Assembly: GCF_015206895.1 (NCBI RefSeq)
Contig: NZ_JADEXU010000017.1
Location: forward strand, 1-64,000
Source: Nostoc sp. LEGE 12450
GTDB taxonomy: Bacteria; Cyanobacteriota; Cyanobacteriia; Cyanobacteriales; Nostocaceae
Reading direction: 5' to 3'
Length of the DNA stretch: 64,000 nt
Shown here: piece by piece, positions 48,417 through 56,977 of the stretch
How the letters are laid out: each line of letters opens with the position of its first letter
How positions within the stretch are numbered: position 1 is the first letter of the stretch
Translations under genes and position numbers: made by a program
Notes under the pieces: model-generated
Database searches by the model: none
Seen by the model: only the letters and a program-made list of their open reading frames with translations
Told to the model about the DNA's origin: nothing

Positions 48417-49044
48417 CCACTACTTTTGCAGGTACAACACTTACTAGAGCGCCTGGTTTACCAGGAATTGCTCCCTTGATTAGCAATAAATTGCGTTCTG
48501 CATCAACTCGCACTATGGTCAGCTTACGGATTGTGATGCGTTTACCACCTAAACGCCCTGCCATTCGCTTACCTGGATAGACACGACCTGGTGTTGTACC
48601 AGCACCAATAGAACCTGGCGCTCTGTGGTTTTTGGAACCGTGTGACATAGGCCCACGACCAAAGTTGTTGCGTTTCTGGTTTCCGGCAAAACCGCGACCG
48701 ATGCTTGTGCCGACTACATCGACAATTTGACCCGCACTAAAAATATCTGCTTTAATCTGTTGACCTAAAGCATAATCACTAGAACTATCAGTGTGATATT
48801 CATTTAAGTGACGCAATGCTGGGGCAGATGATTTCGCCAAATGACCCAGTAGTGGTCTGTTTAGTGCCTTTGGTTTAACTTCGCCAAAACCAACTTGAAT
48901 GGCAAAGTAACCGTCGGTTTGTTTCGTTTTAACTTGTGTAACAGTGCATGGCCCTGCTTGAATGACTGTCACAGGAATAGCTACTCCTGCTTCGTCAAAT
49001 ATTTGGGTCATGCCCAGCTTGGTGCCGAGAATACCTACAGACAC
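48412..49044 (-). CDS. rplC: 50S ribosomal protein L3
   Basis: 210 residues from GTG 49044 with AGGAG 10 nt before it. [40 protein letters not shown] and [20 protein letters not shown] are diagnostic. It is the first gene of the cluster here because cyanobacteria lack rpsJ at this site. A structured leader of several hundred bases lies upstream. Confidence 0.98.
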   Translation of the reverse strand: MSVGILGTKLGMTQIFDEAGVAIPVTVIQAGPCTVTQVKTKQTDGYFAIQVGFGEVKPKALNRPLLGHLAKSSAPALRHLNEYHTDSSSDYALGQQIKADIFSAGQIVDVVGTSIGRGFAGNQKRNNFGRGPMSHGSKNHRAPGSIGAGTTPGRVYPGKRMAGRLGGKRITIRKLTIVRVDAERNLLLIKGAIPGKPGALVSVVPAKVVG

Positions 49045-49500
49045 AGTAACTGGTTCTCCTTTCTACTTGCTGACCTTGGAATTGGACTCTAGAGGACACG
49101 CTTTGTACGCATCAGTTTAGGCTGAGTTAGCCTGCGAAATTTGGAATGGTTTCAGTAAACCAGTCCAAATACTTTGGGACACAACAAACCGTGTCCGTAC
49201 TGCTTGGTGAATCTGTTTAGCTTCACTCAATAGATCACCAGAACAGCTACAATTCTCTTCCGTTTGGGAAGGAGTAACTTCTGGAATCAATGCAAGGCGC
49301 TACAGCTTTAAGCTGTGTGCAGCAATGCTTTCGTCCAAGCAATTGCTCTGGCACTTTCTGGAGGCAGCGCTGTCGGCGGGTTTTCCGATTTGTGTACGCC
49401 CTAATGACGGTTTCCCGGAGGTTGGCTACTGCCCTGTTGCAGTTGGACTTAAGCGGTCTTTACCGCCCAGTATCCATTAACTGAGACTGACGTAATGCCA
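49045..49500 (-). promoter_or_regulatory. Structured leader upstream of rplC
   Basis: Non-coding, with GC higher than neighbouring spacers. On the minus strand, in RNA order, it holds: ACAGCT/AGCTGT (49311-49316 with 49302-49307), GGACAC/GTGTCC (49196-49191 with 49182-49177), a 13-step imperfect stem with one mismatch (49169-49157 with 49152-49140, 4-nt loop), AGGCT/AGCCT (49133-49129 with 49123-49119) and CGTGTCC (49100-49094). The last segment could also pair with GGACACG at 49196-49190, an alternative to the second hairpin. This suggests a conformational switch. Confidence 0.55.
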
Positions 49501-50022
49501 TGAAACCAACATTGCTGCTCAGTTTTACTTCCTTAGATACCTTAAACTATTGTTTAAGATTTTGCCTGCTTTTTCAGAGGCACGGGAGCAAATCCACTCT
49601 GGAGCTTAGGATTGGCTTTGATTGTTCATCCATAAGCTCCAATGTTGACCTGAAAGCTTTCTTAGTTTACCAGTCTACGATCAATCTGAGTTATATTATC
49701 CAATTTGGATTAAATTATCAGCTTTCAATGCTAACACTACTTCAGAATGACAGTAAAAAGTTTATCTAATTTGCGTGTTTGGTCACAATCTAATAATATA
49801 AATTATTTATTTATGTTTGTCCAGTAATTTATAGAGTTATTTTTAGGGAGTAGGGAAGAAGCTGGGAAGCATGAGGCAAAGGGAGAACAAAAAATTATCT
49901 CTTTCCCCTCTGCTCCCTGCTCCATGCCCCTCTGCCTCTTCTCAATACCCAAAGAAAATGCTTTTAATCTATCAGTTCAGGGTAAATAATAGAGATATCT
50001 AAGTGGGATACGACGAAAATCT
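49501..50022. other. Divergent promoter region before ndhN
   Basis: No convincing gene. The part near 49855-49960 holds heptamer-like CTCTGCTCCCTGCTCCATGCC text facing GGGAGTAGGGAAGAAGCTGG-like text, possibly a hairpin. Promoters for ndhN and for the ribosomal cluster presumably lie here. Confidence 0.5.
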
Positions 50023-50499
50023 ATGGCACTAATTACCACTGGCAACGGTTTAATCCGCGATCTGGAAAAATTTGGCGCTCTTGGAGTGTATGTACCTCTG
50101 GAAGGGGGTTATGAAGGTAGATATCAGCGCCGACTACGCGCTGCTGGCTATACCACCCTCCACATTACTGCCAAGGGACTGGGCGACGTAGCTGCCTATC
50201 TCACAAGAATTCATGGAGTCAGACCTCCTCATCTTGGAAAAAAAAGCACTGGTAGCGGTGCGGCAGTAGGTCAGGTGTACTATTTGCCACCAATTCTCAA
50301 TTCTCATCTAGAACAGCTACCACCAAAGTCAAAGGGGCTGGTTTTGTGGATTATTGAAGGGCATATTCTTTCCAATGAGGAACTTGAGTATTTAACGAAT
50401 TTGCCTCAGCTAGAACCACGAGTGAAAGTAGTAATTGAGAGAGGTGGCGATCGTGCCTTCCGTTGGACTTCTCTAGAAAAAACTCTGTTAGCTAGTTAG
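50023..50499 (+). CDS. ndhN: NDH-1 complex subunit N
   Basis: A 158-residue cyanobacterial/plastid NDH-1 subunit. ALITTGNGLIRDLEKFGALG, GVYVPLEGGYEGRYQRRLRA and GQVYYLPPILNSHLEQLPPK are diagnostic. It sits in the hydrophilic arm of the thylakoid complex used in respiration and cyclic electron flow. It is alone on this strand, divergent from the ribosomal cluster. Confidence 0.95.
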   Translation: MALITTGNGLIRDLEKFGALGVYVPLEGGYEGRYQRRLRAAGYTTLHITAKGLGDVAAYLTRIHGVRPPHLGKKSTGSGAAVGQVYYLPPILNSHLEQLPPKSKGLVLWIIEGHILSNEELEYLTNLPQLEPRVKVVIERGGDRAFRWTSLEKTLLAS

Positions 50500-50550
50500 T
50501 CCTTTGTCATTAGTCATTAGTCATTTGCTTATAACTAATGACTAATGACT
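50500..50550. repeat. Heptamer array after ndhN
   Basis: CCTTTGTCATTAGTCATTAGTC faces AACTAATGACTAATGACTC right after the ndhN stop, in the opposite gene orientation from the ribosomal arrays. Confidence 0.65.
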
Positions 50551-50750
50551 CAATCTAATTAGCATTCCAATAATGCTGAGTCGAAAAGCACAAGATACAA
50601 ATAATCGGTGGGAAGTCTGGTAAATAAATGCTGTATTTAGACGAATTTGCTTAACGCCCATCTGATGAAGGGTACGTCAGCTTTTGTAGCGGGGTGAATC
50701 AACAGAATTTCTGGAATTTGTTGCAGAAATGGTAGAAGTGGTCATCTGGA

Positions 50751-51281
50751 ATGGTTGTAAGATTTAGAGACTACGGCAAAAGGCTTTCTGATTTTGAGGA
50801 AGAAATTTTAGTTTGCTGCCCACAATGCGATGCCTACGGCGGGCTGCGCCTACGCAGTGCCAAAATATTGACTGTAAACTCTGAACAATCAAGTCCCAGT
50901 TCAATCAAAAGAATTACCTGTCAGCACTGTAGCTATACAAAACAACAGCCACAGGATGGGCAACGAAAAGCCGCATTGCTGTTGTGGCAAAACAATTACA
51001 AGGCTCAAAGAAATTCTAGTTATGGAATATTAGACCATTTTTTTGGCTTACCTTTGTGGTTACAAACCTCCTGTTGTGGTCAGGTGCTATGGGCGTATAA
51101 TGAAGCTCATTTGAATTTCTTAGAAAGCTATGTTCAATCAAGGTTGCGAGAACGTTTGCTTGATGACACATTAGGATGGCACAATAGCAGTCTTGCCAGT
51201 CGTCTACCCCGATGGATAAAGTTGACGCAGCATCGGGAAAAAGTTTTACAGAAAATTCAACAGTTAAAACAGAGGTTGTAA
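50751..51281 (+). CDS. Conserved zinc-ribbon protein of unknown function
   Basis: 176 residues. The start RFRDYGKRLSDFEEEILVCC is followed by CPQC and CQHC, a four-cysteine zinc ribbon. FGLPLWLQTSCCGQVLWAYN and SRLPRWIK are conserved in a widespread family I recall only as hypothetical. A palindromic repeat (50827-50855) between the two cysteine pairs encodes DAYGGLRLR, so the ribbon loop seems to carry an inserted repeat. No operon partner. Confidence 0.75.
   Translation: MVVRFRDYGKRLSDFEEEILVCCPQCDAYGGLRLRSAKILTVNSEQSSPSSIKRITCQHCSYTKQQPQDGQRKAALLLWQNNYKAQRNSSYGILDHFFGLPLWLQTSCCGQVLWAYNEAHLNFLESYVQSRLRERLLDDTLGWHNSSLASRLPRWIKLTQHREKVLQKIQQLKQRL
50827..50855. repeat. Palindromic Nostoc-type repeat inside a gene
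   Basis: GCGATGCCTACGGCGGGCTG followed by CGCCTACGC, with GCGTAGGCGCAG-like reverse arms. It resembles a dispersed GC-rich repeat of Nostoc and is 29 nt long, fused in frame. Confidence 0.6.
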
Positions 51282-51797
51282 TTAAGGTTTTAATCCTGTT
51301 GATGAGCGAATTTATACCACTTTATAGAGAAACAGCGATCGCAATCACTAGCAAAAATCAACAATATGTTATAATTAATAAAACTAAAATTAATTAAAAT
51401 ATAATCAGCATAAAGAGTCATAACTAATAACAATTTCTTAACGACCCAATATAGACAAAATACTTACCAATTATTCAAATAAAAAAAACGATAAAGTTGA
51501 AATTCTGGAGAAATGATGTAAGTTGGGAAGAAGAAATTCAAGTATTTTCAAAACATAAAACTAATATTAGTTTTTAGTAAAGGCTTTAGCCATATTTTCA
51601 GAGAGAGAGCCGCTTATTAACACGCTTTATTTATTAATGTAGAGTAAGTTATCTAGATAAGTTGCTATTTTTATTGTTTAAAAAGTATATCGTACACAAA
51701 ATTGCAGCCAATTACAGTCAAGACTAGGCATACTGAAAAGAGAGAGAAAACTTTAGACAACTCCCTGCAAAATCGACGTGAAGGTGATTAAGCAACA
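51282..51797. other. AT-rich spacer without a gene
   Basis: 516 bases, strongly AT-rich, one HIP1 site near 51337. I see no coding frame, RNA gene or strong inverted repeat. Confidence 0.55.
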
Positions 51798-52337
51798 ATG
51801 AGACGTAAACCCACTGGTAGATCGGCTACTACTTCTAAACCCTCTATTTTCCAATCCCCTATGTTTAACCTCTTCACCATTGCAATTATGGGAGGAGTGT
51901 TGATTCTGGGAATTGGGATTGGCATTGCTTTTAGTTCTACAACCACGTTAGCCCCATCGAATGTGGCTTCCCGTGAATTTATTGACACCAAAGCACCAAA
52001 CCCTGAAATTTGTGTGCAGTACGGAGCTAGCGCGATGGTGATGGACGCTAGACTGTTCGTTACTCTCAACCCTTTTAATGTTTATGTTGCCCAGCCGAGT
52101 ATGCGTCCTGGATGCGTGATCCGACAAAATAACTGGGCGCTTTTAGAGAACCGGAAGCTGGTGACATCCGATCAGGTAAGAGATTGCAAAAATCGTCTGA
52201 ATACCTTCGGGTTCACAGGTAACTTGGACAGTGGCCAACCTGATATTAGGTGTATATATCAGAATGAAGCTGCTCAAAACTTCTTTACGGCTCAACCAGG
52301 AGCAGTTGGAACACCTCAAGAAACGGATAGATTTTAG
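51798..52337 (+). CDS. DUF3172-type cyanobacterial membrane protein
   Basis: 179 residues. A basic N-terminus (about 1-23) precedes one transmembrane helix (about 26-47, LFTIAIMGGVLILGIGIGIA). The outer part has PNPEICVQYGASAMVMDARL, NPFNVYVAQPSMRPGCVIRQ and a C-terminal QPDIRCIYQNEAAQNFF. It matches my memory of DUF3172 proteins, found only in cyanobacteria. Three cysteines could form a disulfide. Function unknown. Confidence 0.82.
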   Translation: MRRKPTGRSATTSKPSIFQSPMFNLFTIAIMGGVLILGIGIGIAFSSTTTLAPSNVASREFIDTKAPNPEICVQYGASAMVMDARLFVTLNPFNVYVAQPSMRPGCVIRQNNWALLENRKLVTSDQVRDCKNRLNTFGFTGNLDSGQPDIRCIYQNEAAQNFFTAQPGAVGTPQETDRF

Positions 52338-52366
52338 ATTTGGGCATTGGGCATTGGGCATGGGGC
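52338..52366. repeat. GGGCATT heptamer run
   Basis: Four units GGGCATT, GGGCATT, GGGCATG, GGGCATT right after the DUF3172 gene stop; the same family is inserted in recO. Confidence 0.75.
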
Positions 52367-52496
52367 ATTGAGCAAAACAGTTTCAAGTGCTGAGTTAGAA
52401 GTGAGGAATTCTTTTCCTTGTCCCCTTCCTCATCTCCCTTATTCTCCTTGTCTCCCCAATCCCTGCTCCCCTGCGATCGCATTTGCCTTCATCAGA

Positions 52497-53261
52497 TCAT
52501 TCATGTTCATCACGTATAATGGTCAAACCTAGAGCTTTGTAGGCACTCAACATATTATTAGATACTGTAGGTGCTGTTACTAGGTAAGTCAGGGCATGAA
52601 TTGACTCCACTAGATAAGGAGCAGCCGTGTCTAATTTTTCTGCTGTCACTAGTCCTACAACCTCAGCCGATCCAGCAATCATAGCTCGTTTGACGTGGGC
52701 TTCGTCTAGGTTAGGTACACTAATCCCAACTTCTGGATGTAAACTGCAAACTCCCAACATGCACAAATCTGCACGAATCATCCGTAAAGTCTCAATCGTG
52801 ACAGTACCCACGTTCACCAAGGCTTTTTTGTAGAGTTGTCCACCTAACATCACAACCTCTATATGGGGATGTTCTGCTAAAGCAACGGCGATTGGCGGGC
52901 TATTTGTGATGACTGTTGCGTGCAAATCTAAGGGCAAATGACGGGTTACTTGGAGAGTTGTTGTACCTCCGTCTAAAATCACCACCTGTCCTGTACAAAC
53001 TAATTTTGCTGCTGTCCGAGCGATCGCTTCCTTTTCTTTTGGCGCTTGCTTTTGGCGATCGGCATAACTGGCGGTGGCTGGAGATTTGAGGAGCGCTCCC
53101 CCATGAACGCGTTGCAATAGACCAGTTTCTGCCAGTTCTCGCAAGTCCCGGCGAATCGTATCCTCAGAAACCTTCAGAACAGCACTAAGTTCTGTCGAAA
53201 GTACCTTTTTATCACGACGCAGAATTTCTAAGATGAATTGTCGTCGTTCAGCAGTTAGCAT
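52497..53261 (-). CDS. DeoR/GlpR-family transcriptional regulator
   Basis: 254 residues from ATG 53261; the longer frame to 53378 adds 39 unlike residues. The N-terminal HTH MLTAERRQFILEILRRDKKV and VSEDTIRRDLRELAETGLLQ is typical, as is RVHGGALL. The sugar-phosphate sensor domain has VILDGGTTTLQVTRHL. Such proteins repress sugar-catabolism genes and are released by phosphorylated sugars. It is divergent from the transketolase-like gene, with a 17-bp palindrome in between. Confidence 0.92.
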   Translation of the reverse strand: MLTAERRQFILEILRRDKKVLSTELSAVLKVSEDTIRRDLRELAETGLLQRVHGGALLKSPATASYADRQKQAPKEKEAIARTAAKLVCTGQVVILDGGTTTLQVTRHLPLDLHATVITNSPPIAVALAEHPHIEVVMLGGQLYKKALVNVGTVTIETLRMIRADLCMLGVCSLHPEVGISVPNLDEAHVKRAMIAGSAEVVGLVTAEKLDTAAPYLVESIHALTYLVTAPTVSNNMLSAYKALGLTIIRDEHE

Positions 53262-53425
53262 AATTAATTTTCCTGAAGATGCGTTTTTGACATTGAAATT
53301 GCACGTTTGTGAGTTTATACTTATTGATATGCAAGTTTTTGTACGGTAATCCGTAACTTCAATTGAATTCAAGCGCATTCATGCATAATCGAATGTATTG
53401 ATTTTGGCATTTGATGAAATCACTC

Positions 53426-53442
53426 GGAACCATTGTGGTTCC
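53426..53442. promoter_or_regulatory. Palindromic operator candidate
   Basis: GGAACCA-TTG-TGGTTCC is a perfect 7-bp inverted repeat with a 3-nt spacer in the 295-nt divergent promoter region. It lies 115 nt before the transketolase-like start and 165 nt before the regulator start. Confidence 0.55.
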
Positions 53443-53556
53443 AAGTGGTTGCCTTGAGCTTGGATAATTGTTGCCCAATCAGGGTTTTAACAATTTTTTT
53501 GTAGTGCGATCGCGCTTCCCGTCTGTTCAAATTGTTTTTTATTCAATCAATAAACC

Positions 53557-55476
53557 ATGACTATTATTAATACCCAATTTCCGATTGATCTTGGTGCTTA
53601 CCAATTTTTAGCGCTCAATCCAGCAAATTCCAGCCTTACCGCCCAACAGCGAGAGACTCTCAAAGCGAATATTCAACTCTGCCGAGATGCGATCGTCTTT
53701 TTTACAGCAACTGGCGCTGCTAGCGGAGTGGGTGGCCATACTGGTGGGCCTTATGATACAGTGCCAGAGGTGATGATCCTCGATGCCTTTTTCCGGGGAG
53801 CATCGGAGCAATTTGTACCGATTTTCTTTGATGAAGCAGGACATCGAGTCGCTACCCAATATCTGATGGCAACGTTGCATGGTGACTTACCTGCCGAGCA
53901 ACTTTTACATTATCGGCAAGCACATTCCCATTTACCAGGACACCCCGAATTAGGGTTAACTCCTGGTGTGAAATTTAGTTCTGGCCGCCTGGGCCATGTT
54001 TGGCCTTACATCAATGGTGTGGCAATGGCGAATCCAGGCAAGGCTGTTTTCTGTCTAGGTTCTGATGGCTCGCAGCAAGAAGGTAACGATGCTGAAGCTG
54101 CTCGCTTGGCTGTTGCTCAACATCTCAACGTCAAGCTGATTATTGATGACAATGATGTAACGATCGCTGGACATCCTTCAAAATATTTACCAGGTTTCAG
54201 TGTCGCCAAAACTTTAGAAGGGCACGGTTTAAAAGTACTTCAGGGAGACGGCGAAGACTTAGACGATTTATACCGTCGCCTTTGCGAAGCTGTGAATACT
54301 CCCGGTGCGATCGCTATTATCAATAAACGCCCGATGTGCCCTGGTATTGAAGGTTTAGAAGGCTCCACTCATGGTCATGATGTAATTCCTGTAGATTTAG
54401 CAGTTAAGTATCTAGAATCTCGCGGACAAACTGCGGCTGTCGAATACCTGAAGAGTATTGAGAAACCCAAACAAACATATACATTTCTGGGTTCCAGTGA
54501 TAAATGGGGCGCTAACCGCAATGTGTTTGGTGAAGCCGTGGTGGGTGTCCTCAGTCGCATGAGTGAGGCGGAGCGTAAAGAAAAAATTAAGGTCATTGAT
54601 AGTGACTTAGAAGGCTCCTGCGGTTTGAAGAAAATTCACGATACATACCCGGAAATATTTATTCCCTCTGGCATCATGGAGCGGGGTAACTTTTCTGCTG
54701 CGGCTGGATTTGGGATGGAGAAGGGCAAGCAAGGTATTTTTGCGACTTTCAGCGCCTTCTTAGAAATGTGTATCTCAGAAATCACAATGGCACGGCTGAA
54801 CTATTCCAATGTTCTGTGTCACTTTTCCCATGCGGGTATAGATGACATGGCAGATAACACTTGCCATTTCGGTTTGAACAATATGTTTGCCGACAACGGC
54901 TTGGATGATGGCTACCAAACGCAGTTGTACTTCCCAGCAGATGTTAATCAAATGACAGCTTGTGTAGAAGCCATATTCTTTGAGCCTGGACTGCGGTTTA
55001 TTTTCTCCACCCGTTCCAAAGTCCCCAATATTCAGGACAGCAACGGCAATGACTTATTTGGAAGTGGCTACAAATTTGTTCCCGGTAAAGATGAGATTGT
55101 ACGAGAGGGAACGCAAGGTTATATCATCAGTTTTGGCGATGCTCTCTACCGTTCTCTGGATGCTGTAGAGCGTCTGAAGCAAGAAGGGCTAGACGTTGGT
55201 TTGATTAATAAACCAACTTTAAACACCATTGATGAAGAAATAATTACCAAAGTTGGTAACGCTCCTTTTGTCCTTGTAGTAGAAGCTTTCAACCGTAGAA
55301 CAGGCTTAGGCAGCCGTTTTGGTTCTTGGCTGCTAGAGCGCGGGTTGACTCCCAAATATGCCCATCTTGGAACTCATAAAGAAGGTTGCGGTGGTTTGTG
55401 GGAACAGTACCCATATCAAGGTATCGATCCAGTGAGCATTATCAACAAGGTTAAGGAGTTAGTTGGAGGGCAGTAA
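53557..55476 (+). CDS. Transketolase-like enzyme
   Basis: 639 residues. The ThDP-binding region shows GSDGSQQEGNDAEAARLAVA and LIIDDNDVTIAG; the pyrimidine domain has GIMERGNFSAAAGFGMEKGK, and the C-terminal domain has EAFNRRTGLGSRFGSWLLER. It has three domains in transketolase order but is shorter than, and different from, the main Calvin-cycle transketolase, so a paralogue for a special sugar route is likely. The divergent DeoR/GlpR regulator supports a role in inducible sugar metabolism. The substrates are unknown. Confidence 0.87.
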   Translation: MTIINTQFPIDLGAYQFLALNPANSSLTAQQRETLKANIQLCRDAIVFFTATGAASGVGGHTGGPYDTVPEVMILDAFFRGASEQFVPIFFDEAGHRVATQYLMATLHGDLPAEQLLHYRQAHSHLPGHPELGLTPGVKFSSGRLGHVWPYINGVAMANPGKAVFCLGSDGSQQEGNDAEAARLAVAQHLNVKLIIDDNDVTIAGHPSKYLPGFSVAKTLEGHGLKVLQGDGEDLDDLYRRLCEAVNTPGAIAIINKRPMCPGIEGLEGSTHGHDVIPVDLAVKYLESRGQTAAVEYLKSIEKPKQTYTFLGSSDKWGANRNVFGEAVVGVLSRMSEAERKEKIKVIDSDLEGSCGLKKIHDTYPEIFIPSGIMERGNFSAAAGFGMEKGKQGIFATFSAFLEMCISEITMARLNYSNVLCHFSHAGIDDMADNTCHFGLNNMFADNGLDDGYQTQLYFPADVNQMTACVEAIFFEPGLRFIFSTRSKVPNIQDSNGNDLFGSGYKFVPGKDEIVREGTQGYIISFGDALYRSLDAVERLKQEGLDVGLINKPTLNTIDEEIITKVGNAPFVLVVEAFNRRTGLGSRFGSWLLERGLTPKYAHLGTHKEGCGGLWEQYPYQGIDPVSIINKVKELVGGQ

Positions 55477-55544
55477 TAGCTAGAAGCACAACATTATTAG
55501 GGCATGGCGCATTGGTTCGATTTTCCATGCCCAATGCCCAATTT

Positions 55545-56411
55545 TTATTTAGTTTTGGGTAAAGGTTGACCAAACTCAATTACCTGGGGATTGGAAGCAT
55601 TGGGGATTGTTGGAACTGGAAATTCTGACGTACCAGAAGGAGGAATGCTATTTAAGTTACCGGGTTGATTTGGGAAAGAAGGAGGGGGAAGAATCAAAGC
55701 AGGTTGTTGAGAGGCTGTATTCGGATTTAGGGGAGGTACGGTGACAAAAGGCTGCCCTGAGTTATTGGTAATTGTTGTGGGCAGGTCATTTGATATAGGC
55801 GGAACTGTGAGTAAGGGCGCTTGTAGATTAGTGGTGGTTACGGGTAGGTTACTAGGCGGCTGTGGCTTATACGGTGTTTGAGTTTGTTTCTTGGGTGAAG
55901 GTGCAGAGTTTCCTGCTTTCGTGGCAGTAGTTTTACCAGAACTAACGGGACGTAATACCCAGCGAGTGGAGTTTTTTCGGGAAACTGGTTGTAGTTGTAC
56001 CTGTTTAGGATTAAAAGCAGTCCCTGGCGCTAAATCTAAGACAATGCGTGTGTCATTTGCATTCAGTTGAGAAACGCGAATGCTTTTGATTGCTCCAGAA
56101 TAATTTTGTTGCGTGGTAACTTTGCCCAACTTGGTATTCGGTAAATCTATAACAAGCCGAGAGGGTTGGGCTAAGTAGAAATAACGGGGAGTTGTGCCTG
56201 CTGAAAGGTTAATTTCGAGTCGCTGTGTTTTTGGGGAAAAACGCCAATTATCTAGCTTCGCTACTGGTGTAGCAGCAGTAGTACAAGTTTCAAGGGCGAT
56301 CGCTGCACAAAAGCCTAATAGACTGATGTTAAATAGCTGCTTGCGCCATTGGCAAAATTGCCTAGTCTTTAGTCCCTGATCCATTCTTTTTATCTGCTCC
56401 ATAAAACCCAT
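55545..56411 (-). CDS. AMIN-domain protein with Pro-rich tail
   Basis: 288 residues, possibly less if ATG 56402 or 56384 is used. A signal peptide or anchor covers about 27-46. The AMIN domain (about 50-150) has WRFSPKTQRLEINLSAGTTP and RLVIDLPNTKLG, the fold that targets proteins to peptidoglycan or pilus sites. The rest is Pro/Asn/Thr-rich and probably disordered. No amidase domain is attached. It is 134 nt upstream of the convergent transketolase-like stop, alone on its strand. Confidence 0.85.
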   Translation of the reverse strand: MGFMEQIKRMDQGLKTRQFCQWRKQLFNISLLGFCAAIALETCTTAATPVAKLDNWRFSPKTQRLEINLSAGTTPRYFYLAQPSRLVIDLPNTKLGKVTTQQNYSGAIKSIRVSQLNANDTRIVLDLAPGTAFNPKQVQLQPVSRKNSTRWVLRPVSSGKTTATKAGNSAPSPKKQTQTPYKPQPPSNLPVTTTNLQAPLLTVPPISNDLPTTITNNSGQPFVTVPPLNPNTASQQPALILPPPSFPNQPGNLNSIPPSGTSEFPVPTIPNASNPQVIEFGQPLPKTK

Positions 56412-56490
56412 ACAATGCGCTCACATTGTTGTTTACTTCGCGCTTTAAATCCCTAGACGCGATTAATCGCGTCTCTACCCCACCCCCAAT

Positions 56491-56973
56491 TCAATTAGCT
56501 TTTTCGGGCACAGCAGTAAATTTTAAGGTTTTTGGAATGCCATTTATGCTTAATTGACCTGTCATATTGCCTTTATCCACAAGTTGCATTTGAATTGTGA
56601 CTGAATTCAGAGGATCGTTTTGAGGGCGAGGAATATTACAAAGGATTGATCTACCAACTTTTCCAGATAAATTTACCTGTTGATTTCTGAAAATGCCTGC
56701 CAGAGAGTGCTTTTCGTCAGTATCGGCGTTAGCGTTTGCCGGTAATACAGAGGCATTTAAGTAAATACCCGACTGCTCAATGTTTAACGTTAGAGTATCC
56801 GATTTTTCACAGTTCGGCAAATTCTCTGTCAGGGTTAGACGATACCTACCGTTCACTGGCGGAGGAGCCTTAAGATTGTTTTCCCCGTAAACGCTTACAG
56901 TTTTAAACAACAGTAGTACTGAAGTTATTGCTACTCCGTAAAAAGCTAAAGATTTGAACTTGAAATGATTCAT
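56491..56973 (-). CDS. Secreted hypothetical protein next to an antiporter
   Basis: 160 residues from ATG 56973, 4 nt after the antiporter stop; a longer frame to 57030 overlaps that gene. A signal peptide (about 8-29) precedes a soluble domain with RYRLTLTENLPNCEKSDTLT and paired cysteines near NLPNCEK and SILCNIPR. No known domain. The tight coupling suggests that the protein assists or is made with the antiporter. Confidence 0.65.
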   Translation of the reverse strand: MNHFKFKSLAFYGVAITSVLLLFKTVSVYGENNLKAPPPVNGRYRLTLTENLPNCEKSDTLTLNIEQSGIYLNASVLPANANADTDEKHSLAGIFRNQQVNLSGKVGRSILCNIPRPQNDPLNSVTIQMQLVDKGNMTGQLSINGIPKTLKFTAVPEKAN

Positions 56974-56977
56974 AATT

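Noticed and set aside
49290-49769. Two plus-strand frames of 64 and 89 residues upstream of ndhN
   Set aside because: No ribosome site, no recognisable sequence, and the area has leader-like inverted repeats on the other strand.
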